Counted from the stretch's first letter, positions 28,900 through 38,622 are shown. The stretch: 64,000 nt of DNA from Pseudomonadota bacterium (GCA_023425645.1 JAFACG010000009.1:1-64000), one strand, 5' to 3'. Notes: a model not told the origin generated them from the sequence alone. Program-made: numbers and translations.

Positions 28900-30152
28900 G
28901 CAAGATTGAAGTCCGCAATATCTACAAGATCTTCGGCCCCCATCCGGAGCGCTGGCTGGAGCGCGCCCGCCAGGGCGTGCGCAAGGACGAGCTGCTGGCT
29001 GAAAGCGGCCACACGCTGGGCCTGCGCGACATCAGCCTGTCCATCGAGCATGGCAGCATCTATGTGATCATGGGCTTGTCCGGTTCGGGCAAATCCACGC
29101 TGATCCGCCACTTCAATCGCCTGATCGAGCCGACAGCCGGCCAGATACTGGTGGACGATGTGGACGTGATGACCCTGGACGCGCGCGCCCTGGCCAGGTT
29201 CCGCCAGCAGAAGATCAGCATGGTGTTCCAGCGTTTTGGCCTGTTTCCGCATCGCACGGTGCTGGAGAACGCCGCCTACGGCCTGCAGGTGCAGGGCGTG
29301 GCGCGGGCCCAGCGCGAAGAAAAAGCCTTGTACTGGCTGGAGCAGGTGGGGCTGCAGGGGTTCGAGAAACAGTTTCCGCACCAGTTGTCCGGCGGCATGC
29401 AGCAGCGCGTGGGTCTGGCCCGCGCGCTGGCCACCGACGCCGACATCCTCCTGATGGATGAGGCTTTCTCGGCCCTGGATCCCCTGATCCGCCGCGAGAT
29501 GCAGGATCAGCTGCTGGAGCTGCAGGCCCGCTTGAACAAGACCATCGTCTTCATCACCCATGATCTGGATGAAGCGCTGCGCCTGGGCAACCGGATCGCC
29601 ATCCTCAAGGACGGCGAACTGATCCAGGAAGGCTCGCCCGAGGACATCCTGCTGTCGCCGGCGACCGACTACGTCCAGGCCTTCCTGCAGGACGTCAATC
29701 GCAGCAAGGTGCTCAACGCTACCCATGCGGTGCGCGAATCCAGCAAGACCCTCACCCTGACCATGCGCACGCGGGCCGCGCATGCCCTGGAGCGCATGAG
29801 CGAGCGCGGCGTGCGCTACGCGCCCGTGCTGGACGGCAAGCGGCTGGCGGGCGTGCTGATGCGCACCCGTGCCGAGGAGGCCGTGCGCGCGGGAGCGCGC
29901 GACGTCTCGGGCTATGTGGACGAGATGACGTCCGTGCCGGCGACCACCGGCCTGGACGAGGTCCTGGGACACATGCTGCGCAGCAACGAGCCCATGGCCG
30001 TCACGGGAGAGAACGACGAGTTCCTGGGACTACTTTCACGCAGCAAGGTCGTGGATCTGGTGACGCCGCTGATGGACAATGCGGCCGCGCCGGATGCGCC
30101 TGCGCAAGAGGAGCCGCCCGTTCCCGCGGCCGGCGGAGCCAACGCAGCCTGA
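28896..30152 (+). CDS. proV: glycine betaine/proline ABC transporter, ATP-binding protein with CBS domains
   Basis: ATPase of 418 residues. It has Walker A GLSGSGKST (60-68), signature LSGGMQQRV, Walker B ILLMDEAFSALDP and the switch His in FITHDLDEALRLG. After about residue 270 come two CBS domains; in OpuA-type transporters these sense ionic strength and gate uptake. The gene order here, X-W-V, is the reverse of E. coli proVWX. A terminator shared with the convergent MATE gene follows. Confidence 0.94.
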   Translation: MSKIEVRNIYKIFGPHPERWLERARQGVRKDELLAESGHTLGLRDISLSIEHGSIYVIMGLSGSGKSTLIRHFNRLIEPTAGQILVDDVDVMTLDARALARFRQQKISMVFQRFGLFPHRTVLENAAYGLQVQGVARAQREEKALYWLEQVGLQGFEKQFPHQLSGGMQQRVGLARALATDADILLMDEAFSALDPLIRREMQDQLLELQARLNKTIVFITHDLDEALRLGNRIAILKDGELIQEGSPEDILLSPATDYVQAFLQDVNRSKVLNATHAVRESSKTLTLTMRTRAAHALERMSERGVRYAPVLDGKRLAGVLMRTRAEEAVRAGARDVSGYVDEMTSVPATTGLDEVLGHMLRSNEPMAVTGENDEFLGLLSRSKVVDLVTPLMDNAAAPDAPAQEEPPVPAAGGANAA

Positions 30153-30170
30153 ATGCAGGACGGCATCAAG

Positions 30171-30194
30171 AAACGGGGCGAAAACGCCCCGTTT
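30171..30194. terminator. terminator between proV and the MATE gene (convergent)
   Basis: Hairpin AAACGGGGCG-AAAA-CGCCCCGTTT, with short T-rich flanks, between two convergent genes; it can serve both strands. Confidence 0.75.
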
Positions 30195-30206
30195 CTTGTC
30201 GTGTCT

Positions 30207-31622
30207 TCAGCTTGGGCGAGCGCGTCGGGCGGGGTTGTGGATGCGCAGGATGCGGACATACCACAGCAGGAGCAGGAAGGCGGAGGCGCCCAGGCCCAGG
30301 CTGGCCATCAGCCACAGGCTGGCGGCGCCGGTCGGCGCGCCCGGCGCCAGCCGCTGGAGGATGCCGTCCAGGGAGCCGGCCGCGGGACCGAAGCCCAGCC
30401 ACCAGCCTCCGCCCAGACCCAGTACGCTCAGGGCCAGGAACTGCAGCAGCATGGGCACGAAGGCCACTTTGTAGGCGCGCAGCAGATAGGAGATGACGCA
30501 CTGGAAGGCGTCGCAGAAGTGAAAGTACGGCAGCAGCTGCAGCAGGAGCAGGGCCAGCAGAGCGACCTCCGGATCGTCGGTGTAGGCGTGCGCCAGCGTG
30601 GGCCGCAGCAGTACGAGCAGGCTGACGATCACGAGCACGCCGGCCAGCACCAGGGCCAGGCCCAGCATGCCGATGTGGCGGGCGCGGTGGAACTGGCCGG
30701 CGCCGATGGCCTGGGCGCTGACCGAGGCCGAGGCCACGCCCACGGCCATGGGCACCATGAAGCAGACGGCGGCCAGGTTGGCCATGATCTGGTGTGCGCC
30801 GGACACGAACACGCCTTCGCGCGCCACCAGCAGCGCCATGAAGCTGAAGGCGCAGATCTCGATCAGGTAGGAGCCGCCCATGGGCAGACCCAGGCGCAGC
30901 AGCTCTTTTTGCGAGCGCCAGTCGGGCAGGCCCAGGCGCAAGCGGAAAGGCTGGTAGAAGGAATCGGTGCGCAGCACCCACAGGCCGGCCAGCAGCATCA
31001 GCCAGGACACCAGGGCGGTGGACAGACCCGAGCCCACCGCGCCCATGGCGGGCAGGCCGGCCTTGCCGAAGATGAGCAGCCAGTTGAACAGGGCCTTGAA
31101 CAGCACGCTGAGCAGATTGATCGTCATCACGACCTTGGGCCGGGAGACGGCCGTGCCCAGGCAGTAGATGGTGCGGAACACCAGCGCGGCGGGCAGGGCC
31201 AGGATCAGGCTGCGCAAGTACCAGGTGACGCGCTCGTGCACCAGCGGGTCCAGGTCGCCCGACCAGCGCAGCCAGAGATCGGGCAGGGCCAGCCCCAGCG
31301 TGCCGATCAGGGTCAGCAGCAAGGCCAGCCAGACGCCCTGGCCCCACCAGCGGCCCACGTCGGTCAGCTTGCGGGCCCCGAAGCTTTGCGCAGTGATGGG
31401 AATCAGGGCGTGGATCACGCCCATCAGGCCGATGAACACCGATATATAGATGGACACGCCCAGGCCCATGGCCTGCAGGTCGATGGCGCTGCTGTGGCCC
31501 ACCATGACGGTGTCCAGCACGCCGAAGACGATGCCCGCCCAGGAGCCGACCAGCACCGGCCAGGCCTGACGCAGGATCAGGCCGGCCTGGCTTTTCCAGT
31601 TGTGATGGAACAGGGTGGGCAT
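30207..31622 (-). CDS. MATE family efflux transporter (NorM-type)
   Basis: Inner-membrane antiporter of 471 residues with twelve predicted helices in two similar halves. Typical MATE elements are the first-helix PVLVGSWAGIVFGVLDTVMVGHSS, then ALIPITAQSFGAR, and the second-half AHQIMANLAAVCFMVPMAVG (segments interrupted here for length). MATE pumps expel cationic drugs using Na+ or H+. It starts 24 bp after the stop of the GT-C glycosyltransferase gene, so the two are probably co-transcribed. The shared MOP superfamily fold also includes lipid flippases. Confidence 0.85.
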   Translation of the reverse strand: MPTLFHHNWKSQAGLILRQAWPVLVGSWAGIVFGVLDTVMVGHSSAIDLQAMGLGVSIYISVFIGLMGVIHALIPITAQSFGARKLTDVGRWWGQGVWLALLLTLIGTLGLALPDLWLRWSGDLDPLVHERVTWYLRSLILALPAALVFRTIYCLGTAVSRPKVVMTINLLSVLFKALFNWLLIFGKAGLPAMGAVGSGLSTALVSWLMLLAGLWVLRTDSFYQPFRLRLGLPDWRSQKELLRLGLPMGGSYLIEICAFSFMALLVAREGVFVSGAHQIMANLAAVCFMVPMAVGVASASVSAQAIGAGQFHRARHIGMLGLALVLAGVLVIVSLLVLLRPTLAHAYTDDPEVALLALLLLQLLPYFHFCDAFQCVISYLLRAYKVAFVPMLLQFLALSVLGLGGGWWLGFGPAAGSLDGILQRLAPGAPTGAASLWLMASLGLGASAFLLLLWYVRILRIHNPARRARPS

Positions 31623-31646
31623 GGTGGAGGCTGGGGCCTGTCGACC

Positions 31647-33407
31647 TCAAGGATTCTGGATGCGCAGCAGGCGGAAGGCTTCGTGACGGTCCGGTCCGCG
31701 CTTACCCTGCCAGAGTTCGACGGCATTGGGCGGAATGGGCGCGTTGTTGTCGCGCAGATCGCGCAGCGAGAACTGCTCGAGCACCAGCGTGCAGCGGTTG
31801 TCGAAATTGATGTTGATGTCGTCGAAAACCAGGAAGGAGGCGCGCTGCCCCGAGCCCACGCCCCAGGAACGCAGGCATTCGCCGGGGCGGCGGTTCTCTT
31901 TCAGGGCCGCGGCCAGCTCGCCCGACACGTCGCGGTAGCTGCGCACATAGTCCAGCGAAGGCATCCACAGCGTGACCAGCAGCAGCCAGGTGGTGATCAG
32001 GCCGCCGGCCGAGAGCACCGTGCCGCGCAGCAGGCCGGGCGGATGCGTGGACAGGCGCCAGCGCACCAGGGCGATCCAGGCCAGGGTGCCCAGCGCGGCG
32101 ATGATCATGACGGGCCAGGAAACGAAGGTGTCGTAGCCCTGGGTCTGGCGGGCGATGTTGCGCGCGATCTGGCTGGGCCAGCCGGTCTGCTGGGCGATCC
32201 AGCCCAGCCAGACCGTGGCGGCGGTCAGCGAAAAGCACATGATGGCGAACCAGTCCAGCGTGTTGACCACGCCGCGGCGCAGCGTGGGCAGCGAGAAGGC
32301 GGCCAGCACGGCGCAGGGCACCACCAGCAGGGCGTACTCGGGTTCGAAGGCGTCGCGCACCAGCAGCAGGCTCAGGGTGGGGATCAGGAAGCTGATGGCC
32401 GGCACGTAGATGTGCGGGGCGCGCAGCCAGCTGCGCCACTGCCACAGCGCCAGCAGGGTCAGCGGCCAGGTGGGCCACAGAAACCAGGCCAGGTCGCGCA
32501 TGTTGTTGAGCTGCTCCTTCAGGCCGCTCCAGCCCCAGGCGGCCAGGTGCCACAGACGCCATTGATCGGTCCAGTAGATGCTGACCCGCTTGGCCGGTAT
32601 CCACCAGGCCATGATGATGGCCACGGTCAGGGCGATGGTCAGGGCCAGCCACTGAATGTGCGAGCGCAGCGGGCCGCGCGGCAGAAAGCACAGCGCGGTG
32701 GCGACCATCACGGGCAGGGCGCCCAGCCAGCCGCGCGCCAGAAAGCAGGCGCCCAGCGACAGGCCCAGCAGGATCGCGCCCGAGGCGGGCCGGTCGAACA
32801 TGCGCACCAGGCTGTAGAGCGCCAGGGCCTGCAGGGCGATCATGGCCGGCACTTCGGAGGTTTCGTGCATGCGCCAGATGATGCCCACGGTAGCCACCGT
32901 GAGCAGCAGGGCGGCGTCGGCGATCATGCGGCCGTAGTCGGCGGGCGAGGGTTCGCCGCCGAAGGGCAGGCGCAGCGGCTGGGCTTCGGGGCGCCGGGCC
33001 AGCAGGTAGGCGCAATGCCAGACCGAACCGGCCAGCATGCCGAACCACAGCAGGTTGGGCAGCCGCGAGGCGGCGATGGTGGCGTTCAGGTCGGAGGTGA
33101 ACAGCTTGAGCAGCGGCGCGAACAGGGTGATGCACAGCACGCCCAGCCAGGTGGCCAGCGGGCCGTCCTGCGCGTGCGCCAGATTGCCGACCTGCGGCAA
33201 CAGCAGCGCCTGGCCGCTGGAATCGCCCAGGGCGGTCATCATGGTGGCCAGCCCGATCACGTCATCGGTTTTCCAGGGATCGCGGAAGAACAGGCCGGCA
33301 AGAATGTAGATGGTGCCCACGACGATCAGCACCAGTCGGGGCAGCTTGACGGCCGCGGTGGCGGTGAGCCGGGCGGGCGTGGAGTTGGGTATGAGGCTGG
33401 AAGACAC
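31647..33407 (-). CDS. GT-C (family 39/ArnT-like) membrane glycosyltransferase
   Basis: Integral membrane protein of 586 residues with about a dozen helices and a soluble C-terminal portion. Near residue 43 is RDPWKTDD, the acidic motif in the first periplasmic loop of PMT/ArnT enzymes that contacts the lipid-linked sugar, and FEPEYAL lies in a later loop. Enzymes of this type transfer sugars from undecaprenyl or dolichyl phosphate to lipid A or proteins. Donor and acceptor are unknown here; no arn genes are close by. It leads a pair with the MATE gene. Confidence 0.78.
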   Translation of the reverse strand: MSSSLIPNSTPARLTATAAVKLPRLVLIVVGTIYILAGLFFRDPWKTDDVIGLATMMTALGDSSGQALLLPQVGNLAHAQDGPLATWLGVLCITLFAPLLKLFTSDLNATIAASRLPNLLWFGMLAGSVWHCAYLLARRPEAQPLRLPFGGEPSPADYGRMIADAALLLTVATVGIIWRMHETSEVPAMIALQALALYSLVRMFDRPASGAILLGLSLGACFLARGWLGALPVMVATALCFLPRGPLRSHIQWLALTIALTVAIIMAWWIPAKRVSIYWTDQWRLWHLAAWGWSGLKEQLNNMRDLAWFLWPTWPLTLLALWQWRSWLRAPHIYVPAISFLIPTLSLLLVRDAFEPEYALLVVPCAVLAAFSLPTLRRGVVNTLDWFAIMCFSLTAATVWLGWIAQQTGWPSQIARNIARQTQGYDTFVSWPVMIIAALGTLAWIALVRWRLSTHPPGLLRGTVLSAGGLITTWLLLVTLWMPSLDYVRSYRDVSGELAAALKENRRPGECLRSWGVGSGQRASFLVFDDININFDNRCTLVLEQFSLRDLRDNNAPIPPNAVELWQGKRGPDRHEAFRLLRIQNP

Positions 33408-33534
33408 GTACGGATGAAACAGTCTGTGGATTCGCCCTATGTTAAATCAAAGGGCTGTGCTGTGGCCGTGAAAATACTCCCACGCCGCGCAGGTCGAGCA
33501 CGGCCTGCTGTTCCCCGAGAGGGGCATCAGCGGT

Positions 33535-33561
33535 AAAAAAAGGCAGCCGAAGCTGCCTTTT
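33535..33561. terminator. terminator after rpmE2
   Basis: Hairpin AGGCAGC-CGAA-GCTGCCT (33541-33558), with an A-run on the left (T-run for the minus-strand rpmE2 transcript) and TTTT on the right. Confidence 0.8.
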
Positions 33562-33594
33562 CTTGCGCTGAACGCGGGTACTGGCAAAGAGGGC

Positions 33595-33861
33595 TTATTC
33601 GCCTTTCTTGACGGTACCGGCGGTGCGGGCGAAACGGGCGCGGAACTTCTCGACGCGGCCGGTTTCCACGATGCGCGTCTGGGCGCCCGTGTAGAAAGGG
33701 TGCGACTCGGACGTCACGTCACACTTGAACAGAGGATAGGTCTGGCCGTCTTTTTCGATGGTTTCGCGAGTCTGGACGGTGGAACGGGTGATAAAGGAAT
33801 TGCCCGTTTGCAGGTCCAGAAACACCACGTCGCGGTATTCTGGGTGAATGCCTTCTTTCAT
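33595..33861 (-). CDS. rpmE2: 50S ribosomal protein L31, type B
   Basis: Ribosomal protein of 88 residues, starting [20 protein letters not shown], with SESHPFYTG typical of type B L31. It lacks the zinc-binding CxxC set of type A and has a single Cys in FKCDVTSES. In many bacteria this paralogue replaces the zinc form during zinc starvation, though in Burkholderiales it may be the main copy. ATG at 33861 has GGAA before it; a 16-residue upstream extension has no ribosome site. Confidence 0.94.
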   Translation of the reverse strand: MKEGIHPEYRDVVFLDLQTGNSFITRSTVQTRETIEKDGQTYPLFKCDVTSESHPFYTGAQTRIVETGRVEKFRARFARTAGTVKKGE

Positions 33862-34114
33862 GATGATTCCTGTTTTGACAAGTAAGGACCGCCAGCAGGC
33901 ACTTGGCAAGCATGGGCGGGAAGCGCATGCAAGGGACAGGGCATTGTCTGCCGCTGTGTTGCTGGTGCCACCCGCTGTTTATTTGCCTTCCAGCGCCAAA
34001 AAGCTAATTGGGCTTTTGCCACGTATCCGGTAAAGCCTGAAATTCTAACATCGAGCCGGGGCTTTTCAAAGAAAAACCCGAGAAGCCCCGTGCAAGAGCG
34101 CAACAGACCGGTTC

Positions 34115-34969
34115 CTACAGGCTGGTGCGCAGGCTCCAGAGTTCGGGGAACAGCACCGTATCGAGCATCTTGCGCAGGTAGGACACGCCGGAGGTGCCGC
34201 CCGTGCCACGCTTGAAGCCGATGATGCGTTCGACTGTCGTCACATGGCGAAAACGCCAGAGCCGGAAGGCGTCCTCCAGATCCGTCAGCTTCTCGGCCAG
34301 TTCGTACAGTTCCCAGTAGCGGGGCGCGTCGCGGTACACCTGCAGCCAGGCCTGTTCCACATCCGGGCTGGCCTTGTAGGGCTGGCGCCAGTCGCGCTCC
34401 AGGTAGTCGGCCGGCACCGGTACGCCGTGCCGGTCCAGGCAGCGCAGCGCCTCGTCGTAGAGCGAGGGCGCTTCGTAGGCCTGGAGGACGCCGGCCAGGC
34501 GTTCGGGGTTGTGCTGGTGGGGCTTGAGCATGGCCGCGTTCTTGTTGCCCAGGGAGAATTCGATTTCGCGGTACTGGAAGCTCTGAAAGCCGCTGGACTG
34601 GCCCAGATAGGGGCGCAGGGCGGAGTATTCCGGCGGCGTCATGGTGCTGAGCACGTCCCAGGCATTGACCAGCGCGGCCATGATCTTGCTGACGCGGGCC
34701 AGCATCTTCTGCGTTTCCTGCAGCCTGTCCTCGCGCAGGCAGCCGATGGCGGCGCGCAGTTCGTGCAGCAGCAGCTTCATCCACAGCTCGCTGGTCTGGT
34801 GCTGGATGATGAACAGCAATTCGTTGTGTTCGGGCGAGAGCGGGTGCTGGGCGCTGAGCAGCTGGTCCAGGCAGAGGTAATCGCCATAGCTCATGTCGCG
34901 GGAAAAATCGAGCTTGGCATGTTCTTCAGCGACAATGCGTTCGCCGGGCGTGGGATCGGTATGGGTCAT
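34115..34969 (-). CDS. kynA: tryptophan 2,3-dioxygenase
   Basis: Haem enzyme of 284 residues that opens the indole ring of tryptophan to N-formylkynurenine. Landmarks are [24 protein letters not shown] with the distal-pocket Phe and His, [14 protein letters not shown], and the late [20 protein letters not shown] carrying the proximal haem His. Full length. It starts four bases after the kynB stop, so kynBA form one operon; kynU is not in the window. Confidence 0.97.
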   Translation of the reverse strand: MTHTDPTPGERIVAEEHAKLDFSRDMSYGDYLCLDQLLSAQHPLSPEHNELLFIIQHQTSELWMKLLLHELRAAIGCLREDRLQETQKMLARVSKIMAALVNAWDVLSTMTPPEYSALRPYLGQSSGFQSFQYREIEFSLGNKNAAMLKPHQHNPERLAGVLQAYEAPSLYDEALRCLDRHGVPVPADYLERDWRQPYKASPDVEQAWLQVYRDAPRYWELYELAEKLTDLEDAFRLWRFRHVTTVERIIGFKRGTGGTSGVSYLRKMLDTVLFPELWSLRTSL

Positions 34970-34973
34970 GATG

Positions 34974-35603
34974 TCAGGCTAGAGAACGAAGAATGGCGCG
35001 AACGGGGCTGGCGTCAGCCTCGACGAGCGCCAGGGGCAGGGCGATCAGTTCATAGTCGCCGGGGACGATGTGGTCCAGCACCAGGTTCTCCAGCACGCGC
35101 ATGTCGTGGCGGCGCAGGATCTGGTGGCTGTCCAGGGTCTTGCTGCTGGCCGGGTCGACGCTGGGGGTGTCTATGCCCACTAGCCGTACGCCGCGCTCGG
35201 CCAGCAATTGCAGGCTGGCCGGCGAGTAGACCGCGAAATGGTCCGTCCAGGCCTGTTGCGGCGCCTGGGCGGTGGTGCTGACCAGGATGCGCGGCGGGCA
35301 GCCCTCCAGGTGCGGCAGCAGGTCGGCCGGTTCGATCAGGGCCTTGCCGTGGCGCGCATGAATGACGCGGCACGGGCCGATGAAGGGTTCCAGCGCCAGC
35401 GCGCCGGCGGCCGCGCCCTGCGGATCGTAGTGCAAGGGCGCGTCGGCGTGGGCGCCCACATGGGGCGAGAGCGTGATTTCGGATACGTTGACGGGGCAGG
35501 CGTCCGACAGCGTCCAGCGCCAGCTCTGGCGGTAGGGCGTGTCGCCCGGAAAGACGGGGGAGCGGCTGCTGACCGGCGGAGAAATGTCCCAGATGGTGCG
35601 CAT
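34974..35603 (-). CDS. kynB: kynurenine formamidase
   Basis: Metal-dependent cyclase-like hydrolase of 209 residues that deformylates N-formylkynurenine to kynurenine. The metal motif is His48-Val-Gly-Ala-His52-Ala-Asp54 in [11 protein letters not shown], and the opening is [13 protein letters not shown], as in KynB. It is first in the kynBA operon. With kynA it converts tryptophan to kynurenine for catabolism or NAD synthesis. Confidence 0.96.
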   Translation of the reverse strand: MRTIWDISPPVSSRSPVFPGDTPYRQSWRWTLSDACPVNVSEITLSPHVGAHADAPLHYDPQGAAAGALALEPFIGPCRVIHARHGKALIEPADLLPHLEGCPPRILVSTTAQAPQQAWTDHFAVYSPASLQLLAERGVRLVGIDTPSVDPASSKTLDSHQILRRHDMRVLENLVLDHIVPGDYELIALPLALVEADASPVRAILRSLA

Positions 35604-35669
35604 GGCGGAATCGGAATTTGGTCGGTAATGCCCGCAGTGTAGATGATTTGGTACTGAAGCAGTGTGGGT

Positions 35670-36341
35670 TCAGAGGTCGCCTCGTTCGGCCATGGAGACG
35701 GCCTGCGTGGGCGTGACGATGATGTGGTCCAGCAGGCGGACCTCCACCAGAGCCAGGGCCTGGCGTATATGGCGCGTCAGGCGGATGTCGGCGTCGCTCG
35801 GATAGGCGGCGCCGGACGGATGGTTGTGCGCCAGGATGATGGCCGAGCTGTGGTGGCGCAGTGCGGCGCGCACGATCTCGCGCGGATAGACCGAAGCCTG
35901 GTTGATGGTGCCGCGGCTGATTTCCTCGGCGCAGATCAGGCGCAACTGGTTGTCCAGGAACAGGGCCAGGCAGTGCTCCACCGGCAGGTGGCCGATGTGC
36001 GACAGGCAGTAGTCGCGCACCTTGTCGGCCTGGTCCAGCAGAGGCTGGCCGACCAGCGCCTCCAGGGCGCAGCGGCGCTGCAGTTCGCGGATGACCAGCA
36101 GCTCGGCGCATTTGGCCGGGCCTATGCCGTCGACCTGCCGCAGCGCGGAGGCCTCGGCCGATAATAATCCCGTGAGTCCGTTAAAATGGTCCAGCAGCGC
36201 CTGGCCGAGCTGCACGGCGTTGCGCTCGCGCGTGCCCGTGCGCAGCACGATGCCCAGCAGTTCGGAAGTGGTCAGGCAGGCCGGGCCGTGCGCCAGCATG
36301 CGTTCTCGAGGTCCTTGGACGCGTAGTGTGGGTGTGGCCAT
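35670..36341 (-). CDS. radC: RadC family JAB-domain protein
   Basis: Protein of 223 residues with an N-terminal helix-hairpin-helix part (RQVDGIGPAKCAEL) and a C-terminal JAB/MPN metalloprotease-like domain with EE near ICAEEIS, then HNHPSGAAYPSDAD. The name comes from an early link to DNA repair that was later withdrawn; the real role is unknown. ATG at 36341 is chosen because the longer version to 36401 overlaps the divergent fkpB promoter region. It is convergent with nothing and is followed by the start of kynB on the same strand. Confidence 0.9.
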   Translation of the reverse strand: MATPTLRVQGPRERMLAHGPACLTTSELLGIVLRTGTRERNAVQLGQALLDHFNGLTGLLSAEASALRQVDGIGPAKCAELLVIRELQRRCALEALVGQPLLDQADKVRDYCLSHIGHLPVEHCLALFLDNQLRLICAEEISRGTINQASVYPREIVRAALRHHSSAIILAHNHPSGAAYPSDADIRLTRHIRQALALVEVRLLDHIIVTPTQAVSMAERGDL

Positions 36342-36390
36342 AAGAAACGCTAAAATGCGGTAATTGAATGATTTTCCATGGTGATCGATC

Positions 36391-36867
36391 GTGAGTAACA
36401 CTGCTAGTTCCGAGGCTGGAATTGTCCGTCCGGATTCCTACCTAACGCTGCATTACCGCATAGAGCTGGCCAGCGGCCCGGCTGCGGGTTCCGTTTTTGC
36501 CGATACGTATACGGGCCGGCCGGCCACTTTGCAGCTGGGCAACGGACAATGGGCGCCGGGCATGGAGGCGCGCCTGCTGGAGCATCGCGAAGGCGAGCGC
36601 TTCCAGGTCGACATTCCCGCCGGCGAGGCCTATGGCGAACGCAACCCGGAACTGCTGCAGCGCGTCACGCGCGGCATGCTGGCCGCCCATGCCGCCGAGG
36701 GCGTGCAATTCGAGCCGGGCGACATGGTGGAATTCGCCGCGCCGGACGGCAGCCGTTATTCGGGCGTGCTCAAGGAAATCGACGACGAGACCGCCCTGTT
36801 CGATTTCAATCACCCCCTGGCCGGCGTCGCGCTGCGCCTGGATGTCCATATTCTGGGAATTCTGTAA
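36391..36867 (+). CDS. fkpB: FKBP-type peptidyl-prolyl isomerase, SlpA type
   Basis: Cytosolic proline isomerase and chaperone of 158 residues with the FKBP core split by an insert-in-flap domain ([18 protein letters not shown]). The start is GTG at 36391 with no good ribosome site; nearby ATG codons are out of frame. The stop overlaps the ispH start by one base (TAATG), giving coupled translation, and fkpB-ispH is the normal arrangement in proteobacteria. Confidence 0.93.
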   Translation: MSNTASSEAGIVRPDSYLTLHYRIELASGPAAGSVFADTYTGRPATLQLGNGQWAPGMEARLLEHREGERFQVDIPAGEAYGERNPELLQRVTRGMLAAHAAEGVQFEPGDMVEFAAPDGSRYSGVLKEIDDETALFDFNHPLAGVALRLDVHILGIL

Positions 36868-37838
36868 TGAGCCAGTTTGCTGCCGCCCAGGACGCCGAAG
36901 TCGTCCTGGCCCAACCCCGGGGGTTCTGTGCCGGGGTCGATCGCGCCATCGATATCGTCGAGCGCGCCCTGGAACTGCATGGCGCGCCCATCTACGTGCG
37001 CCACGAGATCGTGCACAATCGCTATGTGGTGGAGGATCTGCGCGGCAAGGGCGCCATCTTCATCAAGGAGCTGGACGAGGCGCCCGCGGGTTCCATCGTC
37101 ATCTTCTCGGCGCACGGCGTCTCGCGCCAGGTGCGCGCCGATGCCGAGCAGCGCGGCCTGAAGGTTTTCGACGCCACCTGCCCGCTGGTCACCAAGGTGC
37201 ATATCGAAGTCTCGCGCATGCGCGCCGAAGGCCGCGAAATCATCATGATCGGCCATGTGGGCCACCCCGAGGTCGAAGGAACGCTGGGCCAGGCCGAGGG
37301 CGGCATGTACCTGGTGGAAACGCCCGAGGACGTCGCGCGCCTGCAGGTGGCCGATCCCGACAGGCTGGCCTTCGTCACCCAGACCACGCTGTCGGTGGAT
37401 GACGCCCAGGTGGTGGCCGATGCGCTGCGCGCACGGTTCCCGAACATCGTCGAACCCAAGAAAAGCGATATCTGCTATGCCACGCAGAATCGCCAGGACG
37501 CGGTCAAGATCATGGCGCCGCAGTGCGACCTGGTCCTGGTGGTGGGCAGCACCAACAGCTCCAACTCCAACCGCCTGCGCGAGGTGGCCGAGCGCAAGGG
37601 CGCCGAAGCCTACCTCCTGGACAAGCCCGAGATGATCGATCCAGCCTGGCTGGTGGGCAAGAAGCGGGTGGGCGTGACCGCCGGCGCTTCGGCTCCCGAG
37701 GTGCTGGTCAATCAGGTCATCGAGCGCCTGCGCGAGCTGGGCGTGGGACGGGTGCGGGCCCTGGACGGCGTGGAAGAGAACATTGCCTTTCCGCTGCCGC
37801 GCGAGCTCTCGCGCAAGATCGAAAACTTGAACAAGTAA
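36867..37838 (+). CDS. ispH: 4-hydroxy-3-methylbut-2-enyl diphosphate reductase
   Basis: Last enzyme of the MEP isoprenoid pathway, a [4Fe-4S] protein of 323 residues producing IPP and DMAPP. The three cluster cysteines are visible in [20 protein letters not shown] and [10 protein letters not shown], and the active-site Glu/His lie in [10 protein letters not shown] and GHPEVEGT. The ATG at 36867 overlaps the fkpB stop. Longer in-frame extension into fkpB is rejected. Confidence 0.98.
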   Translation: MSQFAAAQDAEVVLAQPRGFCAGVDRAIDIVERALELHGAPIYVRHEIVHNRYVVEDLRGKGAIFIKELDEAPAGSIVIFSAHGVSRQVRADAEQRGLKVFDATCPLVTKVHIEVSRMRAEGREIIMIGHVGHPEVEGTLGQAEGGMYLVETPEDVARLQVADPDRLAFVTQTTLSVDDAQVVADALRARFPNIVEPKKSDICYATQNRQDAVKIMAPQCDLVLVVGSTNSSNSNRLREVAERKGAEAYLLDKPEMIDPAWLVGKKRVGVTAGASAPEVLVNQVIERLRELGVGRVRALDGVEENIAFPLPRELSRKIENLNK

Positions 37839-37873
37839 AGCCCACGCCGCCATTGGCGGGGACAGGAGACGCG

Positions 37874-38518
37874 ATGATTCTGTACAGCTATTTTCGCAGC
37901 TCGGCTGCCTACCGGGTGCGCATCGGACTGAACCTGAAGGGGCTGGACTACGCCATCGAGCCGGTGCATCTGCTCAAGGACGGCGGCCAGCAGCACCAGC
38001 CGGATTATGCGCAGCTGAATCCGGCCGAGCTGGTGCCCACCCTGCTCGACGGCGGCCAGGCGATCACCCAGTCCCTGGCGATTCTGGAGTACCTGGAAGA
38101 ACGCTATCCGCAGGCGCCCCTGCTGCCGCAGGACGCCATGCAGCGCGCCTGGGCCCGGTCCATGGCCCTGGCGGTGGCCTGCGACATCCATCCCTTGAAC
38201 AATCTGCGCGTACTGCAATATCTCAAGCGCGAACTGCAGGTCGAGGAAGAGGCCCGCAACAGCTGGTACAGGCACTGGGTGGCGGCTGGCCTGCAAGGCC
38301 TGGAGACGCTGGTGCGGCGGCACCGCGACGGGCGCCATTTCATTTTCGGCGGCCAGCCCGGCATGGCCGAAGCCTGCCTGATCCCGCAGCTGTTCAATGC
38401 CCGCCGGCTGGAATGCGATCTGGCGCCGTACCCGACCCTGCTGGCAATCGAGGAAAAATGCCTGGAGCTATCGGCTTTCCAGGAAGCGGCGCCCGAGCGC
38501 CAGGCGGACGCCGCCTAG
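37874..38518 (+). CDS. maiA: maleylacetoacetate isomerase (zeta-class GST)
   Basis: Glutathione-dependent isomerase of 214 residues converting maleylacetoacetate to fumarylacetoacetate in tyrosine/homogentisate breakdown. The thioredoxin-fold start MILYSYFRSSAAYRVRI has the zeta-class Ser-Ser/Arg active-site motif, and DIHPLNNLRVLQYL is the class hallmark in the C-terminal domain. It begins 35 bp after ispH with AGGAGA before the ATG. No homogentisate pathway partners are nearby. Confidence 0.9.
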   Translation: MILYSYFRSSAAYRVRIGLNLKGLDYAIEPVHLLKDGGQQHQPDYAQLNPAELVPTLLDGGQAITQSLAILEYLEERYPQAPLLPQDAMQRAWARSMALAVACDIHPLNNLRVLQYLKRELQVEEEARNSWYRHWVAAGLQGLETLVRRHRDGRHFIFGGQPGMAEACLIPQLFNARRLECDLAPYPTLLAIEEKCLELSAFQEAAPERQADAA

Positions 38519-38559
38519 CGCGCCTGTTTCAATCCCGCGAGGGGCGTGCCCTTCGCGCA

Positions 38560-38580
38560 CCCGCCGCCATGGCGGGTTTT
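38560..38580 (+). terminator. intrinsic terminator after maiA
   Basis: Hairpin CCCGCC-GCCAT-GGCGGG followed by TTTTTCTT. Confidence 0.65.
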
Positions 38581-38622
38581 TCTTGCTCAGGGCAGGAAGT
38601 TTCTTTTAAGGAATGACGGACA

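Noticed and set aside
30153..33536. A 1127-codon plus-strand open frame across the MATE and glycosyltransferase genes
   Set aside because: It is a GC-driven shadow of the opposite strand, with Gln/His/Gly/Ala-rich composition and no ribosome site. The minus-strand genes have clear membrane-protein patterns.
33862..34114. GGGGCTT/AAGCCCC inverted repeat after kynA as a terminator
   Set aside because: The T-rich stretch lies in the loop instead of after the stem on the minus strand; it may still be a weak end but does not meet the usual pattern.
36342..36390. TAAAAT box between radC and fkpB as fkpB promoter
   Set aside because: TAAAAT at 36350-36355 is present, but no -35 lies at an allowed distance on the plus strand; not enough to call.
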